From Karstenula rhodostoma CBS 690.94 (Eukaryota; Ascomycota; Dothideomycetes; Pleosporales; Didymosphaeriaceae), in contig MU001499.1 in NCBI GenBank assembly GCA_010093485.1, positions 124,001 to 188,000 on the forward strand: a stretch of DNA of 64,000 bases, read 5' to 3'. Shown one piece after another: positions 1 through 11,078 of this stretch. Position 1 is the stretch's first letter; the number at the start of each line of letters is the position of its first letter. The position numbers were made by a program, and so were the translations under genes. The notes beneath the pieces are model-generated. The model saw only the letters and a list, made by a program, of their open reading frames with translations. It was not told the origin of the DNA and searched no databases.

Positions 1-2
1 AG

Positions 3-281
3 GGCGCTGATCCGTACATTGGGCGCAAGCTGGTGTCTCTTGTGCTAGGTGCGGGATTCTCACACAGCCAGATCAAGGACGTGTCAATGCACGGACAGAT
101 GCAGTGGCGGCCACAGGTCAAGCCTGGGTTGGTGATGGGCTTTGGGGAGATTATTCGGCAGTCGAAGCTGGGGGAGGACGACAAGAAGTTGATTGTTGAG
201 GGGTTGGAGGAGTGGAGCAAGTACGAAGATGGGGTTGTGAGTTTTCCGGGCGTTATTGTGACGGCCACCAAGGAGGGATAG
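3..281 (+). CDS. 3' end of a methyltransferase-like gene (5' cut by window edge)
   Basis: The frame is open from the first bases of the window (GADPYIGRKL near the start) and stops with TAG at 279-281, giving about 92 C-terminal residues. The layout, a D-P-x-x-G-R-x-L segment followed by a beta strand plus an amphipathic helix and a short final strand (FPGVIVTATK), resembles the C-terminal lobe of fungal SAM-dependent methyltransferases. The SAM-binding motifs would lie outside the window, so this is a fold-level guess. There is no sign of damage. The ORF carries no ATG because it is the last exon or exon part. Confidence 0.45.
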   Translation, partial: GADPYIGRKLVSLVLGAGFSHSQIKDVSMHGQMQWRPQVKPGLVMGFGEIIRQSKLGEDDKKLIVEGLEEWSKYEDGVVSFPGVIVTATKEG

Positions 282-283
282 CA

Positions 284-1252
284 GAGAAGGTTCGATCTTT
301 AGCAATATTCGCTGCTAAGGAATGCGTGTCTGAAGCTCTCACGACCAGTGCCGAGCCCTTGGCAGAGCGCACGTGACCATGGTCCGGCACTGGAGATTGT
401 GATATAGAGGGCACGGACAGCCCTTAATCTGGTCGCCATAAGCCATAATGTCAGTCTGTCTACCCATCCTTGCCCAACGGTAAAAAGATTGCCGTGTTGT
501 TAGTCGGAGCTGGACGATGAGTCCTCTTGGAGAGAGTGCGTCGCTGTTGGATCGCACCGTTCGTAAACCGTGGCGAAGTCCGGGGACATTTCTTCGCATA
601 GCAACGTCATCTTACCCCGTCTAACTGTGAAGGCAGCGTGTCTCGGTGTGGAAGCGCCACGGGTACCATCCTGCACACTCGGCGCAATAGAGGCACGGCC
701 GCACGCCGCACGCCGCACGCCGCACGTCACGCTCCGTACCGCTCGTCGTGCTGCAAGTCCAGCGCGTGCTCTGCGCTGGAAAAGGGCGAGTGAAAAGGCC
801 ATTTAACGGTGCGGCCGGCGAGTCTGTCTGGCGGTCTAGGTGGTTTCCAGGGAGCGGTAGACTAGGCCATGGTACTCGGGCAACCCGCCCTGACCCCTAA
901 TGCTGCATGCAGGGCTCCAAATGCGGCAGCTTATATGCGAAACATGCCGCGAAACCATCGAGTGCTCTGTCTTGTAAACACCCGCGAGGATCCTCTCTTC
1001 ACCACAGCTCTTACTCACGCCGTCCGCTTGACGTAGTTCGGCCGCCCGTTCGCTCCTCCACACTTGCAACGCCCGCCAAGCTCACCTCACAGCCCACGGA
1101 TCGGCTGCGGCCCTCAGCCGTCGACGTTGACCGCCAGCACAGCACACCGTCTAGATTTGGCCCCCAGACAGACGATCAAAACCGCGCCGACTCCCCGGCC
1201 ACGGTTCCAACGCACAGCAGCACACGGCCACACGCACGACACACCGCACGGC
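284..1252. other. intergenic: 3' flank and CT/CA-rich leader of the coiled-coil gene
   Basis: No coding frame with convincing composition is seen. The stretch holds four perfect copies of the 7-mer GCCGCAC at 698-725. From about 1010 to 1250 it is C/A-rich, typical of a fungal promoter and 5' leader ahead of the ATG at 1253. Confidence 0.5.
698..725. repeat. tandem repeat, 4 x GCCGCAC
   Basis: Four exact 7-nt copies, upstream of the coiled-coil gene. Confidence 0.9.
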
Positions 1253-3234
1253 ATGTCTGCCACCACCGCCAGAAAACCAGCCCCGCCGGCCACCCCTGGC
1301 CGCGATCAAGCAAGCAAGGCCTCGAGTTTGCCCACCGCCGCCCGCCGCGGGTCGACTCCCAGCGCCAACGGCACCACCAACGGTGTTACGAGGACACGCT
1401 CTGTCCGCTCTGGCACGAATGGCTCGCCCGTGTCAGCGCGGGCCGCCGTCAGGAAGCCCGGTGCACCCTCCAATCTCAGCATGAGCGCGTCGCAGGTCGA
1501 CAGCAACGACGAGGATGCCCGCGAGGAGCAGGCCGTCTTCATGGCGGACCTCAAGGAGCGCCTGCAGAGGGCCGAGACTGACGCCGAAGAGCGCCAGAAG
1601 CAGGTCGACGTGCTCAACGCACGCCTCGATGATGCGATCAAGGAGCAGGCCAAGCTCGAGGAGCGCGCCCACGAAGAGGAGGAGAAGGTTGAGTCGCTCG
1701 AGGCCGAGAAGCAGAAACTCGCACGCCACCAGCGCGAGCTCGAGGGCATCTACGAGGGGGAGCGCGTGCAGGCCATGAAGGACAAGGAAGAGGCACAGAC
1801 GCGCGTCGAAGAACTGCAAGCGACGATTCAGCGCTTGAAGGAGACCATGGCCAAGAAGAACGTCGAGAGCAGCGATGGCGAGGAAGGCAGGTTGTCACGA
1901 GCCTGTGAGTAGTCACCTTCGCTGCCCCATGTATCGCGATTTGTTACTAACACCACCCAGCAAGCTTCCGCCAGCACCCTTCCCGCAACAGCTCCTCGCA
2001 GAACATCGACACAACCAGCTCGTTCGCGCCACCATCCACGATCCAGCGTAGCGACTCGCGCAACCACTCCAAGCTCATCCACCAGAAAGACCAGATCATC
2101 GAGGGCCTACGCCTCGAGCTCGCCGAGTTCCAGATCAAGATGATGGAAATGGATAACGCTGGTGGAGGCCGCCTGCGTGAACTGGAGAAGCAGATGGTAG
2201 ACATCCGCATGGCAAACGCCAGACTCATCGAGGACAACGAGAGCTTCCAGCTACTGCTCGGAGAGAAGACACTGAACGGCACGCTGAGCCGCGGCGACAT
2301 GCTGCGTCCATCTTCGGCACATTCCGATCGGGCACCGTCCCGCAACGGGCCCTTGAACAGTCTCGCCGATGAACTTGGCGATCTCGAAGGTGGCGAAGGT
2401 GCCGAAGGCGAGCTGGTCCGCAAGCTGGAGCACGAGGTCAACGGCCTCAAGGACCAGAATAAGGCTTTGACCCTCTACATCAACAAGATCATCGGCCGCC
2501 TCCTCCAGCACCAAGGGTTTGAATCCGTACTCGGCGGGGACGAGGACGAGAACGCAGGAAGTGCTGCGTTGAACACAAACAAGGAGCTTCCCCCACCGCC
2601 TCCGCCAAAGGAGAACGAGGAAGGCGGTTTCCTCCAGCGCGCAAAGTCGGTCATGGGTGGTGGCCGGACCAAGCCCCGGCCCATGAGCTATACCAACCCT
2701 CGCAGCACCAACCTGAACGAGGACCCTGACACCGCACCGAGGATCCCGTTGCAGCGTGCCAGCACATCGAGGACCACAAGCAGCGAGAACCACCATCATC
2801 GCCACTCTACGTCCGAGATGCCTCCTCCTGGAAGCATCGTGACGAACATGTTCCGCGCGCCTCCACCGGCAGCCACCCCCGGCCAGACATCGCCTGGCCT
2901 TGTTTCGCCGCGGAACTCTTTCTTCGGCATCCCCATCAGCGCCGCCAACAGCAACCCCTCTTCGAGGGTCCCATCGGCTGGCGCTCCACCCAAGGACGAC
3001 GAGAGGGACGACGCGAAGTCGACGTCTGAGAGTCTCACGTCGCACGTCGACACCCCCAGCCCGCCACGCCGCGAGATGTCCAGCACCATGACGGGCAAGC
3101 AGATGCGGCCCCTCCGCCTCGTGCAGAACAGCGAAGAAGAGCAGCGCGCCCGCAAGGCTGCAAACCGCGCGTCGTGGTTCGGCGGCTTCTCCATGTTCAG
3201 CAACGGCGAGCAGAAGGTGCCCGAAGCCTCGTAA
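1253..3234 (+). CDS. coiled-coil protein (M protein repeat-like)
   Basis: Two exons, 1253-1904 and 1961-3234, 641 aa. The 56-nt intron has a GTGAGT donor, a TACTAAC branch site and a CAG acceptor. I chose the ATG at 1253 (MSATTARK) because upstream in-frame codons look like leader sequence. Residues 1-80 are Ser/Thr/Pro-rich and basic. Residues about 90-220 form a long heptad-rich coiled coil (AEERQKQVDVLNARL and similar). After the intron a second helical stretch includes HQKDQIIEGLRLELAEF and ARLIEDNESFQLLL, which I recall from fungal proteins annotated as M protein repeat proteins. The C-terminal third is Pro/Ser-rich and probably disordered, ending with a short conserved-looking WFGGFSMFSN. 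A structural or scaffold role is likely; the exact function is unknown. Confidence 0.85.
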
Positions 3235-3557
3235 TCTCACACCTTGTGGCGGTTTGACTTGCACATTCTTATCACTGTTGGATGAATCTACGCACGTTAC
3301 GAGCTAGACGGGTATGCACTGTTCTTTGGGTTGCATCACGAATGACGCGGGCTTGCATGGAGACAGGGCTGTCTTTTGAAATGACAACTTGAGTATACCC
3401 CGGCTTAGAGGTGTCCCTTTTGGATGAATTGGCTTGGATAGGCGTCTTGGGTAATACATTCTTGCCGTTTTCTATTCTTATCGCTGCGTACTGGATGATG
3501 TGATGTTGCTCGCTCGTTTGAAAAAGGTCGCTGAGCGGAGCGGTACGGTACGGTTCG

Positions 3558-4607
3558 TCAACGCCACTTCTTCTCTCGCTTTGCGGCTTCGAGGGCGATG
3601 ATGCGTGCGAGGTCGTCTACTCCGTGTGTGTCGCCCGCGTAGGGAGGCCTGCTCGTGCTCACCAGTTCCGGCGCCTTACTGACGTTGTTCCGTCCCTGTC
3701 CACGGCTCTGCTGGTGCCCCGTAGCACTCTGCCTCCCACAGCCCTCCCCTTCCCCGCCGCGATGACCCTGCTTCCCCCCCTCCCTCCCCTGCCGCTCCTC
3801 CACAAACCCCCTCCCCTTCTCCGCACCCTCCCGTCGTTCCCGCTCAACCGCCTCAAACTCCCCCGCATCAATCCGATCAGGCCACACCATCTTCACCTTC
3901 GTCTTCGCCGGCCGTCCCGGCCCTTTCTTCCCAGGTCCACCACCACCACCGCCCCCCTCCATCCGCAGCCTCTCCAGCACCCCAGGACTCCGCCTCCGCT
4001 TCCTCGCCACACCCCGCGCCCTCGGCAGCGCCCTCGGACTCGGCCGCGCACCCGCTTTGTGTTTCCTAGGCAGCGTGCGCGAGACCCTCTCTCCAGCCGA
4101 CGAGACAGAAGCGCAAGGCGAGGGGACGTCGACGTATACGTCGCCATCGCCATCGCCATCGCCATCGCTGTCCTCCCCCGTACCCGTACCCATACTCATA
4201 CTCTCTCTCCGCGCCCTTCTCCCGCGCGTCCCCTCATCCCCACGAACCCTATCCCCCGCCTCCACAGCCCCAACCTCCGTATCCCGAAACGCAATCCGCA
4301 CCTCACACGGCGCCGTGCCTAGACTCTCTCTTTCCCTTTCCCTTTCCCTTTCCCTTTCCCTTTCCCTTTCCCTTTCCCTCCCTCTTTCCCTCCCTCTTCC
4401 TTTTTCTCTCCCCCCATCCCCACCCCCACCTTTCCTGGGATACGTCCGGCAAGCAGCGCATAACCCCGCAGCTCTATACCTGCGACGCATGCGGTGCGGG
4501 CAGGCGGCGGGGTCGAGGGCGTAGGCGACGGCGTGGGAGCAGCGCGGGTAGGTGACGGTGAGGAGCCAGGGGCAGGCGCGGCAGGTTGTTAGGAGGGCGT
4601 GGCACAT
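3558..4607 (-). CDS. Cys-rich N-terminus plus low-complexity basic protein, unknown function
   Basis: Single exon, 349 aa, ATG at 4607. The first 60 residues hold Cys/His pairs (MCHALLTTCRACPW, YPRCSH, CPHRMRRRY, CAACRTYP) that could bind zinc. This head is the recognisable part; small fungal proteins with such a head are common. Next comes an RE-dipeptide run encoded by eight TTTCCC copies, then a GDGDGD run, Gly runs and a basic segment (GRPAKTKVKMVWPDRID), ending in LARIIALEAAKREKKWR. An alternating AT TATA-like run at 4658-4669 lies about 50 bp upstream of the ATG. The gene converges with the coiled-coil gene (323 bp apart). Low-complexity codons make the middle unreliable, but the frame is open throughout. 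Function not recognised. Confidence 0.65.
   Translation of the reverse strand: MCHALLTTCRACPWLLTVTYPRCSHAVAYALDPAACPHRMRRRYRAAGLCAACRTYPRKGGGGDGGREKGRGRERGRERERERERERERERERESLGTAPCEVRIAFRDTEVGAVEAGDRVRGDEGTRGRRARRESMSMGTGTGEDSDGDGDGDGDVYVDVPSPCASVSSAGERVSRTLPRKHKAGARPSPRALPRARGVARKRRRSPGVLERLRMEGGGGGGGPGKKGPGRPAKTKVKMVWPDRIDAGEFEAVERERREGAEKGRGFVEERQGREGGKQGHRGGEGEGCGRQSATGHQQSRGQGRNNVSKAPELVSTSRPPYAGDTHGVDDLARIIALEAAKREKKWR
4331..4378. repeat. hexanucleotide microsatellite, 8 x TTTCCC, inside a coding frame
   Basis: Eight perfect copies, followed by imperfect CCCTCTTT continuation to about 4405. On the minus strand it reads GGGAAA and, in the frame of the Cys-rich gene, encodes alternating Arg-Glu. 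Because the unit is 6 nt, length changes stay in frame. Confidence 0.9.
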
Positions 4608-4657
4608 TTTTGTTTTTGTAGTTTGGGGAGTGTAGGGGGGAGTGCAAGGGTGGAGAG

Positions 4658-4669
4658 ATATATATATAG
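4658..4669 (-). promoter_or_regulatory. TATA-like element for the Cys-rich gene
   Basis: Alternating A/T run (ATATATATATAG) about 50 bp upstream of the minus-strand ATG at 4607. Placement is suggestive only. Confidence 0.35.
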
Positions 4670-4981
4670 CCACGCGGTGTGGGTGCTGGTGTGCAATCGG
4701 CTTGCGTTTTTGTCGCGGACGGAGGGACAAATGTACGTCTCGCAAGCGCTGGCTGGGGGTGAGACAAATATGAGATGTTGTTTGGATTGCGGACACGGTA
4801 GAGCGGTGGTAGGGCCTGAGGTACTTCTATATGCATGCTTAATACGGCCTTGTTACTGCAGAACCGGAGAAACGCGAAGTGGTACTGGAAGCAGAGCCGT
4901 CGGAATGGTATTCGTACAAAAAATGTAGTATGTATGCTACAAGATGCCCTGCTGAATCATCACTCCCTCCCATCAAACGCC

Positions 4982-6218
4982 TCAGGTTGGCTTTTCAAAC
5001 TCGGTTTTTCCAGAGCGCACAGTCGCGTACCGCACCACCGTATTGTCAGCGTGTGCGATGGGCGCGGGCTTGGAATCCGCAATGTCTTTGATTTCCTGCT
5101 GGATCTTCTTGGATACGGCGTCCTGCACGGCGCCGGGCGGGCTGTCTGCGATCTCGTTGACGTCTCGCAGGGTGAGGGCGTCGCTGATGCGCGAGGCGCG
5201 GGAGGAGATGAGCATGGTGGTGGGGCCTTCGAACTTGAGGAATAACTGCGGACGATGGTCAGCAAGGTCAGCGTAATGAATGCGGAAGTGTACGCACCCT
5301 GTCGCCCCATATGGACCGCCGCAACCACGTCTTGAGCGTGTGGTACACGGAAGCCGTAGTCCTCCACGCAGCCGTCTTGCTCATCTCTCTAAAGAAGCGC
5401 ACATTCTGCGCGAGGGATCCAAAGCCGAGGTCCGGGACCTGGAAGCGGAGGCTCGACGATGCGAAGCGGAAGGGCAGCGGAGGCGTCGCCGAGGCGGTGT
5501 ATGCGACGACGTTGCTCGGATGTGCGACGTAGCTCTCGCCGGCCTTGAGCTGCACCTGGTAGATCTGGCCGCTGCCCGCGAGCGCAAGCAGGCCCCGCCC
5601 GGTGATGTATGTGTTTCCCCAGTGCGCGAGGCCCAGCTTCGCATTGTACTGCGGCTTCAGCGACAGCCTCTGACCGGTCCACGCCAGCAGCGCTTGCCGT
5701 TGCGATATGATCCAGTCTTGGGTGCCATCGAGGTGCACGGTGACTATGGACGATATGGGTGATTTGGTGGATATGAGGGCGGTGACGGGGCTGGTGGAGG
5801 AGACCTTTTGGTAGAGGAAGGGGATGCCCACGGGGGCGCGGCGGAAGGGCTCGAGGAAGGAAAGGGACGAGAGGGCGTTTTCGGGGTTGCCGCTGAAGCC
5901 CACGAGGGATCCGCGGCGGGTATAAAGCTGTTGCGAGGCGGCGAGCGAGACGGAGAGAAGCGAAAACGGCGAGCCGACGACCTCGAAGCGCGCATCTGGT
6001 GGTGTCAGTTCTGCAGGGGCCGCATTGGCATGCCTCGTACCTGGCGAGAGGGCTGGCGCGGCCGACGGGCTCACTGAGACGCGCTGGTCGAGCACCGGCT
6101 CGGTGGAGGAATTGGTGGCGGTGATGTTGATGTGCCGCGCAGCAGGCGTCGGGCGGGCATGGCGCTGCACTGTGCACCGCGCGAGGGTCGCCCAGGGGGA
6201 CGCAGGTGGACGAGGCAT
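4982..6218 (-). CDS. AIM24: Aim24 family mitochondrial protein
   Basis: Exons 6218-5298 and 5245-4982 on the minus strand, with an intron at 5246-5297 (GTGCGT donor, CAG acceptor, phase 0). A second, 45-nt candidate intron at 5996-6040 (GTACGA, CTGAC, CAG) is in frame and lacks stops, so the product is 379 or 394 aa. The ATG at 6218 starts an Arg-rich, Ala/Pro-rich presequence suited to mitochondrial import. The body matches the AIM24 domain: [46 protein letters not shown] and [17 protein letters not shown]. In yeast Aim24 is an inner-membrane protein that supports MICOS and respiratory complex integrity. It is divergently paired with ATM1, with a 248-bp shared promoter. Confidence 0.9.
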
Positions 6219-6466
6219 GGTGTGCCTTTGGACGGGCAGAGGTCGTTATGCAGGCGCCGTTGTGGTGCTTCGTCTTCAGCCCTACGCGCCTCGCATCCAA
6301 GCACGCTAAGCTCTCAAGCTCTGACGCCATCAGATGCAGCTCGAAACATCCCGCCGACGCGCGGGAGCTCCCCACGCCCCCAATTGCTCCGTATTTCTCG
6401 TCGCGAAGCTGTTCATGCTTCCTTTCCTCTTCCCAAGCTCCGCACGGCTAGACATGTGAAGTCGCC
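6219..6466. promoter_or_regulatory. bidirectional promoter between AIM24 and ATM1
   Basis: Only 248 bp separate the two start codons (6218 minus, 6467 plus), so both genes must share this region. No TATA box stands out. Co-regulation of two mitochondrial genes is an inference. Confidence 0.55.
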
Positions 6467-8703
6467 ATGCTGATACCTCCGCTTGCCCGCGCCGTTTGCC
6501 GGCCAGTCCTCCACCACCACCTCCGCCCGCAGCACGCCTACCTCTCCGCACGCGTCTTCACCTCGAGCCCCCTCCATAGAAAAGATGCACACGGCCAGCG
6601 GACAATCGCTTCCCAGGGGCCTCCAGCTCCAGGCTCCAAAGAGGCTCTGCAGAAATCCAAAGCAGCTCAGCCCGCAAAGCCGACTACCTTGTTGGCCGAG
6701 CAGATCGTGACCAACAAGGAGCAGCGCAAAGCAGATCTGGCCATCATAAAGGAGATGTCGCATTACCTGTGGCCCAAAGACAACATGGGCACAAGGTTTC
6801 GCGTGGGTTTGAGTGTAGCACTGTTGGTGGGCGCCAAACTGCTCAACGTCCAGGTGCCCTTCTACTTCAAGAACATCGTCGATTCAATGAACATTGATTT
6901 CGCTGCTTTGGGAGGCACTGCCTGGACCGTCGCCGGGAGCATGATTGTAGCCTGTAAGAACGACACCTAGAAGCCCATGCCTCAGTGACTAAATCATGTA
7001 GACGGTGCGACCCGCATCGGCGCGACTGTGTTCCAGGAAGTGCGCAACGCAGTCTTCGCCAGTGTCGCCCAGAAGGCCATCAGATCGGTTGCCTGCAAGG
7101 TCTATGAACATCTGCTGAGGCTGGACCAGAGCTTCCATTTGTCGCGGCAGACTGGTGGCTTGACGCGAGCTATCGACCGCGGAACCAAAGGTATCAGCTT
7201 CTTGCTAACCTCCATGGTCTTCCACGTGCTGCCGACTGCTTTGGAGATTTCTCTTGTCTGCGGAATCCTGGTGCGTAAACTCTTTGTCTCCCCTGTGTCT
7301 CCGCTCACTCTGCTAGACTTACAACTACGGTGCCAAATTCGCTTTCATCACGGGCACCACCATGGTCGCATACGCCGCCTTTACCATCCTCACCACCTCC
7401 TGGCGAACAAAGTTCCGCAAGCAAGCCAACGCCGCAGACAACAAAGCCGCCACCGTCGCAGTCGACTCCCTGATCAACTACGAAGCCGTCAAATACTTCA
7501 ACAACGAGAAGTATGAAGTCGCGAAATACAACAACGCGCTCCTCGGCTACGAGAAGGCTTCCATCAAAGTCGCAACCTCCCTCGCGCTCCTCAACTCCGG
7601 CCAAAACTTGATCTTCTCCAGCGCCCTGACCGCCATGATGTATCTCGCCGCCGACGGCGTAGCAACCGGACACTTGACCGTCGGTGACCTCGTCATGGTC
7701 AACCAGCTCGTCTTCCAGCTCTCCGTCCCGCTGAACTTCCTTGGCTCTGTCTACCGCGAATTGCGCCAGAGTCTTCTCGACATGGAGACCCTCTTCAACC
7801 TCCAAAAGGTCGAACTCAAGGTCAAAGACAAGCCCAACGCAAAGCCCCTCCTGCTCAGCTCCGGCGAGCTCAAATTCGAAAACGTCACCTTCGGCTACCG
7901 GCCCGATCGCCCTATCCTCAAGAATCTCAACCTCACCATCCCAGCGGGGAAAAAGGTCGCCATCGTGGGTCCAAGCGGCTGCGGAAAATCAACCATCCTC
8001 CGCCTCCTGTTCCGCTACTACGACGTGCAGGAGGGCCGCATCCTCATCGACGGCCAGGACATCCGCGACGTCAGCCTGGAAAGCCTGCGCAAAGCCATTG
8101 GCGTAGTGCCCCAGGACACACCCCTCTTCAACGATACCATCGGCCACAACATCAAGTACGGAAACCTGGATGCGACAGACGCGCAGGTCATGGAAGCCGC
8201 GCGCCGCGCTCACGTGCACGACACCATCAGCAATTTCCCGGATGGGTACAACACAATGGTCGGCGAGCGCGGCATGATGATCTCGGGCGGCGAGAAACAA
8301 CGACTCGCTGTCTCGCGCCTCATCCTTAAAGACCCGCCCCTGCTGTTCTTCGACGAAGCTGTGCGTTCCCGTCCCCTCCCCTCACTCTTTGATAACAAAC
8401 TGACATGTTGTATAGACCTCGGCGCTGGACACACACACAGAGCAAGCGCTCCTCTCCCACATCAACTCGATCCTCAAGGAAAAGAAGCGCACTTCCGTCT
8501 TTGTCGCGCACCGTCTGCGCACCATCTACGACTCGGATCTCATCATCGTGCTGAGGGCGGGCAGCGTGGCGGAGAGCGGGACGCACGAGCAGCTGGTTGA
8601 TCGCGCGGGCTTGTATTCCGAGCTGTGGTCTGCGCAGGAGACTTTGTTCACGGAGAAGGAGGTCGTGGGAGAGAACGTCAAGGATCCGACGCAGTTGAAG
8701 TAG
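6467..8703 (+). CDS. ATM1: mitochondrial ABC transporter Atm1 (Fe-S cluster biogenesis export)
   Basis: Four exons, 6467-6953, 7002-7270, 7317-8360 and 8416-8703, giving 695 aa, close to yeast Atm1 (690). Introns are 46-55 nt with GTAAGA, GTGCGT and GTGCGT donors. The N-terminus is a mitochondrial presequence ([15 protein letters not shown]), then a six-helix half-transporter membrane domain with the Atm1-typical [16 protein letters not shown] around residue 300. The ATPase domain has Walker [10 protein letters not shown] near 468, signature SGGEKQR near 574, Walker B LLFFDEA near 595 and the H-loop VFVAHR near 631. Atm1 sits in the inner membrane and exports a glutathione-linked sulfur/iron compound from the matrix for cytosolic Fe-S assembly and iron sensing. 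All motifs are intact. It diverges from AIM24. Confidence 0.96.
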
Positions 8704-8925
8704 AGAGATGGTGGTGTGGGGGGATATAGGGGGTGGCTTTGTAGATGTGGGGAGTCTCCTCGGTCGGAGAGCAGGCGACTGTTGGATACCATGATATGCA
8801 ATGTTGCCAGATCGATGACCATGCATCCTCCGTGTCCGTACATGACAACCACCCCCAATACAAGAGCACATTTCAAAGCTCAATATTCTACAGCACAACA
8901 TTTAGTTAAACATTGCCCCCCCCCG

Positions 8926-9303
8926 CTAATACCTCACCCGACTCACACTCCTCCTCACCACATCCCTCTCCCCCAAACTCCCCCTACTCCCCCGGTAATA
9001 ATCCACATCCCTCTCCCTCACCACGCTCCTACTCCTTCGCCCGGGCTCCACGTACTCGACCACCCGGGCGCTATGCCGCGGCTCGACCTCGTAGTCGACG
9101 TACCTTTTCTGAATTAGCTTGACCGAAGGGCGGTGGGAGGGGAGGGGAGGCGTTTACTCTGCAGACCGACGATAGCTCGAGCGGCGGTCGCGCGGCATGC
9201 GCATCACGCCGGCCGTGTGGGCGGAGTAGCGCGAGGAGTGGCGCGGGGGGTCGACGACGGAGTCGTGGTAGGTGCGGGTTGGTTTGGTGGTGAAGAGGCA
9301 CAT
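8926..9303 (-). CDS. small Arg/Tyr-rich protein beginning MCLFTT, unknown function
   Basis: I propose two exons, 9303-9158 and 9103-8926, 107 aa. The intron 9104-9157 has a GTAAAC donor; the acceptor that keeps the frame is AAAAG, 5 nt after a CAG that would shift it. The N-terminus MCLFTTKPTRTYHDS recalls a group of short fungal proteins beginning MCL. The rest is rich in Arg, Tyr, Ser and Val (YVDYEVEPRHSARVVEYVEP, then RS repeats) and looks disordered. Coding support is the clean continuation of amino-acid style across the splice. It converges with ATM1 (222 bp between stops). Function unknown; the acceptor needs cDNA. Confidence 0.5.
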
Positions 9304-10769
9304 TGTTTCTCCTGGCAGCAGTGGTGGTGGAGGCAGGCAGGGTAGTATCTATGTGATTGTGATTGTGATTGGATGATTGACGCGAACCGAACCGAACCGA
9401 ACGGGTGTTTGTGATAATTAGGTATGATATGAGATCGTTAAGTCGTTAGATCGTGACAGGGAGTGCGCAATGCGGGCAACGAGTGGATGATGTACTGCAT
9501 GTCGTGCGGCGCGGCTGTGGGTGGTGTTGCTGTGCGACCTTGGAAGTTGCGGCGCGCATGATGTCATGGGGTGCAGGACCAAGCCGGACGGCGCGCTGCA
9601 TGCGCGTGGTCGTTGGGAGGCAGGCTGCACCATGTTTGTTGGAAGTACGTGGCTAGTGGTGGATACGTTGAGCCGCTGAGACATATGTACACGACATTGT
9701 TTTGACTCGCCGACTTTGTACCCGCAAAAGACTAGGTTTAGTGGGATCAATTCGAGCTTCGGTCCTCTATAACGACACATTATTGACGTTTCCTGTCACA
9801 ACTCTTAGAGTTTGAGCTAGCCTGTTCACGTAACTCTGCGAGGATTGACAGACCGCTAGCATTGTACCTTGGACCAAGCTTTGCTTTCGGAAATCTCGCC
9901 AGCTGAAGGATTGTCGGGTGATAGACGTTCGAAAAAATGTTCCAGCGTAGAAGTTCCAAGTTTGTTAACCTTTTAATAAGGTTCACAGCGTCCGGAAAGA
10001 ACCAGAACAGGGTATCCTAGCGATCGCGGCACCATATCTCCTGGGGACGCGAATGCGGACATCGCGATACTAGGTGAGATTTCAGCATATTCGGAATCGC
10101 TAAAGATAACTCGGCGGGTTGGAAGGGGTGACCCTGCATTGTAAGAGGCCCATGGCTTGCTGCGGCGATATACTACGGTTTTATGGCGGTTTATAAGAGG
10201 TGAACATCAACGCGTTAGCAGGGTGGGACGATTCGATCAAGAGAACGCCCTTGAATTGCATCGTTCAGCAATATGGCTTCGGAATACGCTTGCTGCCCTG
10301 GCACATGATACGGTACCAGTAAGGACGTCGCCCAAAGGAGCCTTCATGCTTCTGTTGGACATACTAACAAATAGTATTACCTTAAGATAGTAATCAACAC
10401 TGTTGCAGGCGAGCGTTAACAATCAAAGTTAAGGTGAAGTTAAAACAGCTGCTGTTGTCGGAATGTACATCATCTCTCCGAAGCTAGTAACACAGCACGT
10501 GCACCCAGCCCGCAAGCCGACCAATCACGAGCCCGCCGAAAGTAAACACCCCATAAGCCGAGGTACAACAGCGTCCGCCATCACCACCGAACAGGCCGTT
10601 CGCGATTCAATCCCACGCTCTCCTTCCCGTCCCCGCATTCTCCACTCCACCCATAACCACACCTCGTCCCTCTGCACTTGTCGTCCCGCGACTCGGCCCC
10701 GAACCGCAACCCAATACCCAGCGCCCCGCCTCCAACACCCGCCCGCTACTGCTCTTGCGCACACCCACC
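9304..10769. other. intergenic region, no gene recognised
   Basis: Contains three GTGATT copies (9353-9370) and four CGAAC copies (9383-9402), then ordinary-composition sequence with only short random frames. From about 10470 the sequence becomes the C-rich leader of the cytochrome b5 gene. Confidence 0.5.
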
Positions 10770-11078
10770 ATGTCGGACTCCTTCACAGCGAAGCAGGTGG
10801 CCGAGCACAAAGATGTCGATAAGGGACTGTATATTATAATCGACGGTGGGGTTTACGCGCTGGAGAGCTTCGTGGACGAGCATCCCGGTGGCGCGAAGAT
10901 ACTGAAGAGGGTTGGCGGGAAGGACGCCAGCAAGCAGTTCTGGAAGGTACGGCCCCTACGCTATCGGTCGTTATGTTGGGTTTGACTGAATGGATTGCAG
11001 TATCACAACGAGAGCGTGCTGAAGAAGTACGGGGAGAAGCTCAAGGTCGGCACGCTCAAGGAGGAAGCGAAGCTGTGA
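10770..11078 (+). CDS. small soluble cytochrome b5-like protein
   Basis: Exons 10770-10946 and 11001-11078, 84 aa. The 54-nt intron has a GTACGG donor, a GACTGA branch region and a GCAG acceptor, phase 0. The protein is a bare cytochrome b5 heme-binding domain. The first axial His lies in VDEHPGGAKIL (residues about 35-45), the second in FWKYHNESVLKKYG just after the splice. No signal peptide or C-terminal anchor is present, unlike microsomal cytochrome b5, so it should be a cytosolic electron carrier or heme-binding module. Intact and confidently coding. Confidence 0.9.

Noticed and set aside
907..1581. 224-codon plus frame overlapping the start of the coiled-coil gene
   Set aside because: Low-complexity Arg/His/Pro translation of the leader and exon 1 in another frame; the coiled-coil frame is clearly the coding one.
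2251..3264. 337-codon minus-strand frame
   Set aside because: Antisense shadow of the GC-rich coiled-coil exon.
5389..6375. 328-codon minus-strand frame over AIM24
   Set aside because: It is the shadow frame of the AIM24 exon; composition is Arg/Pro-rich and it lacks the Aim24 motifs.
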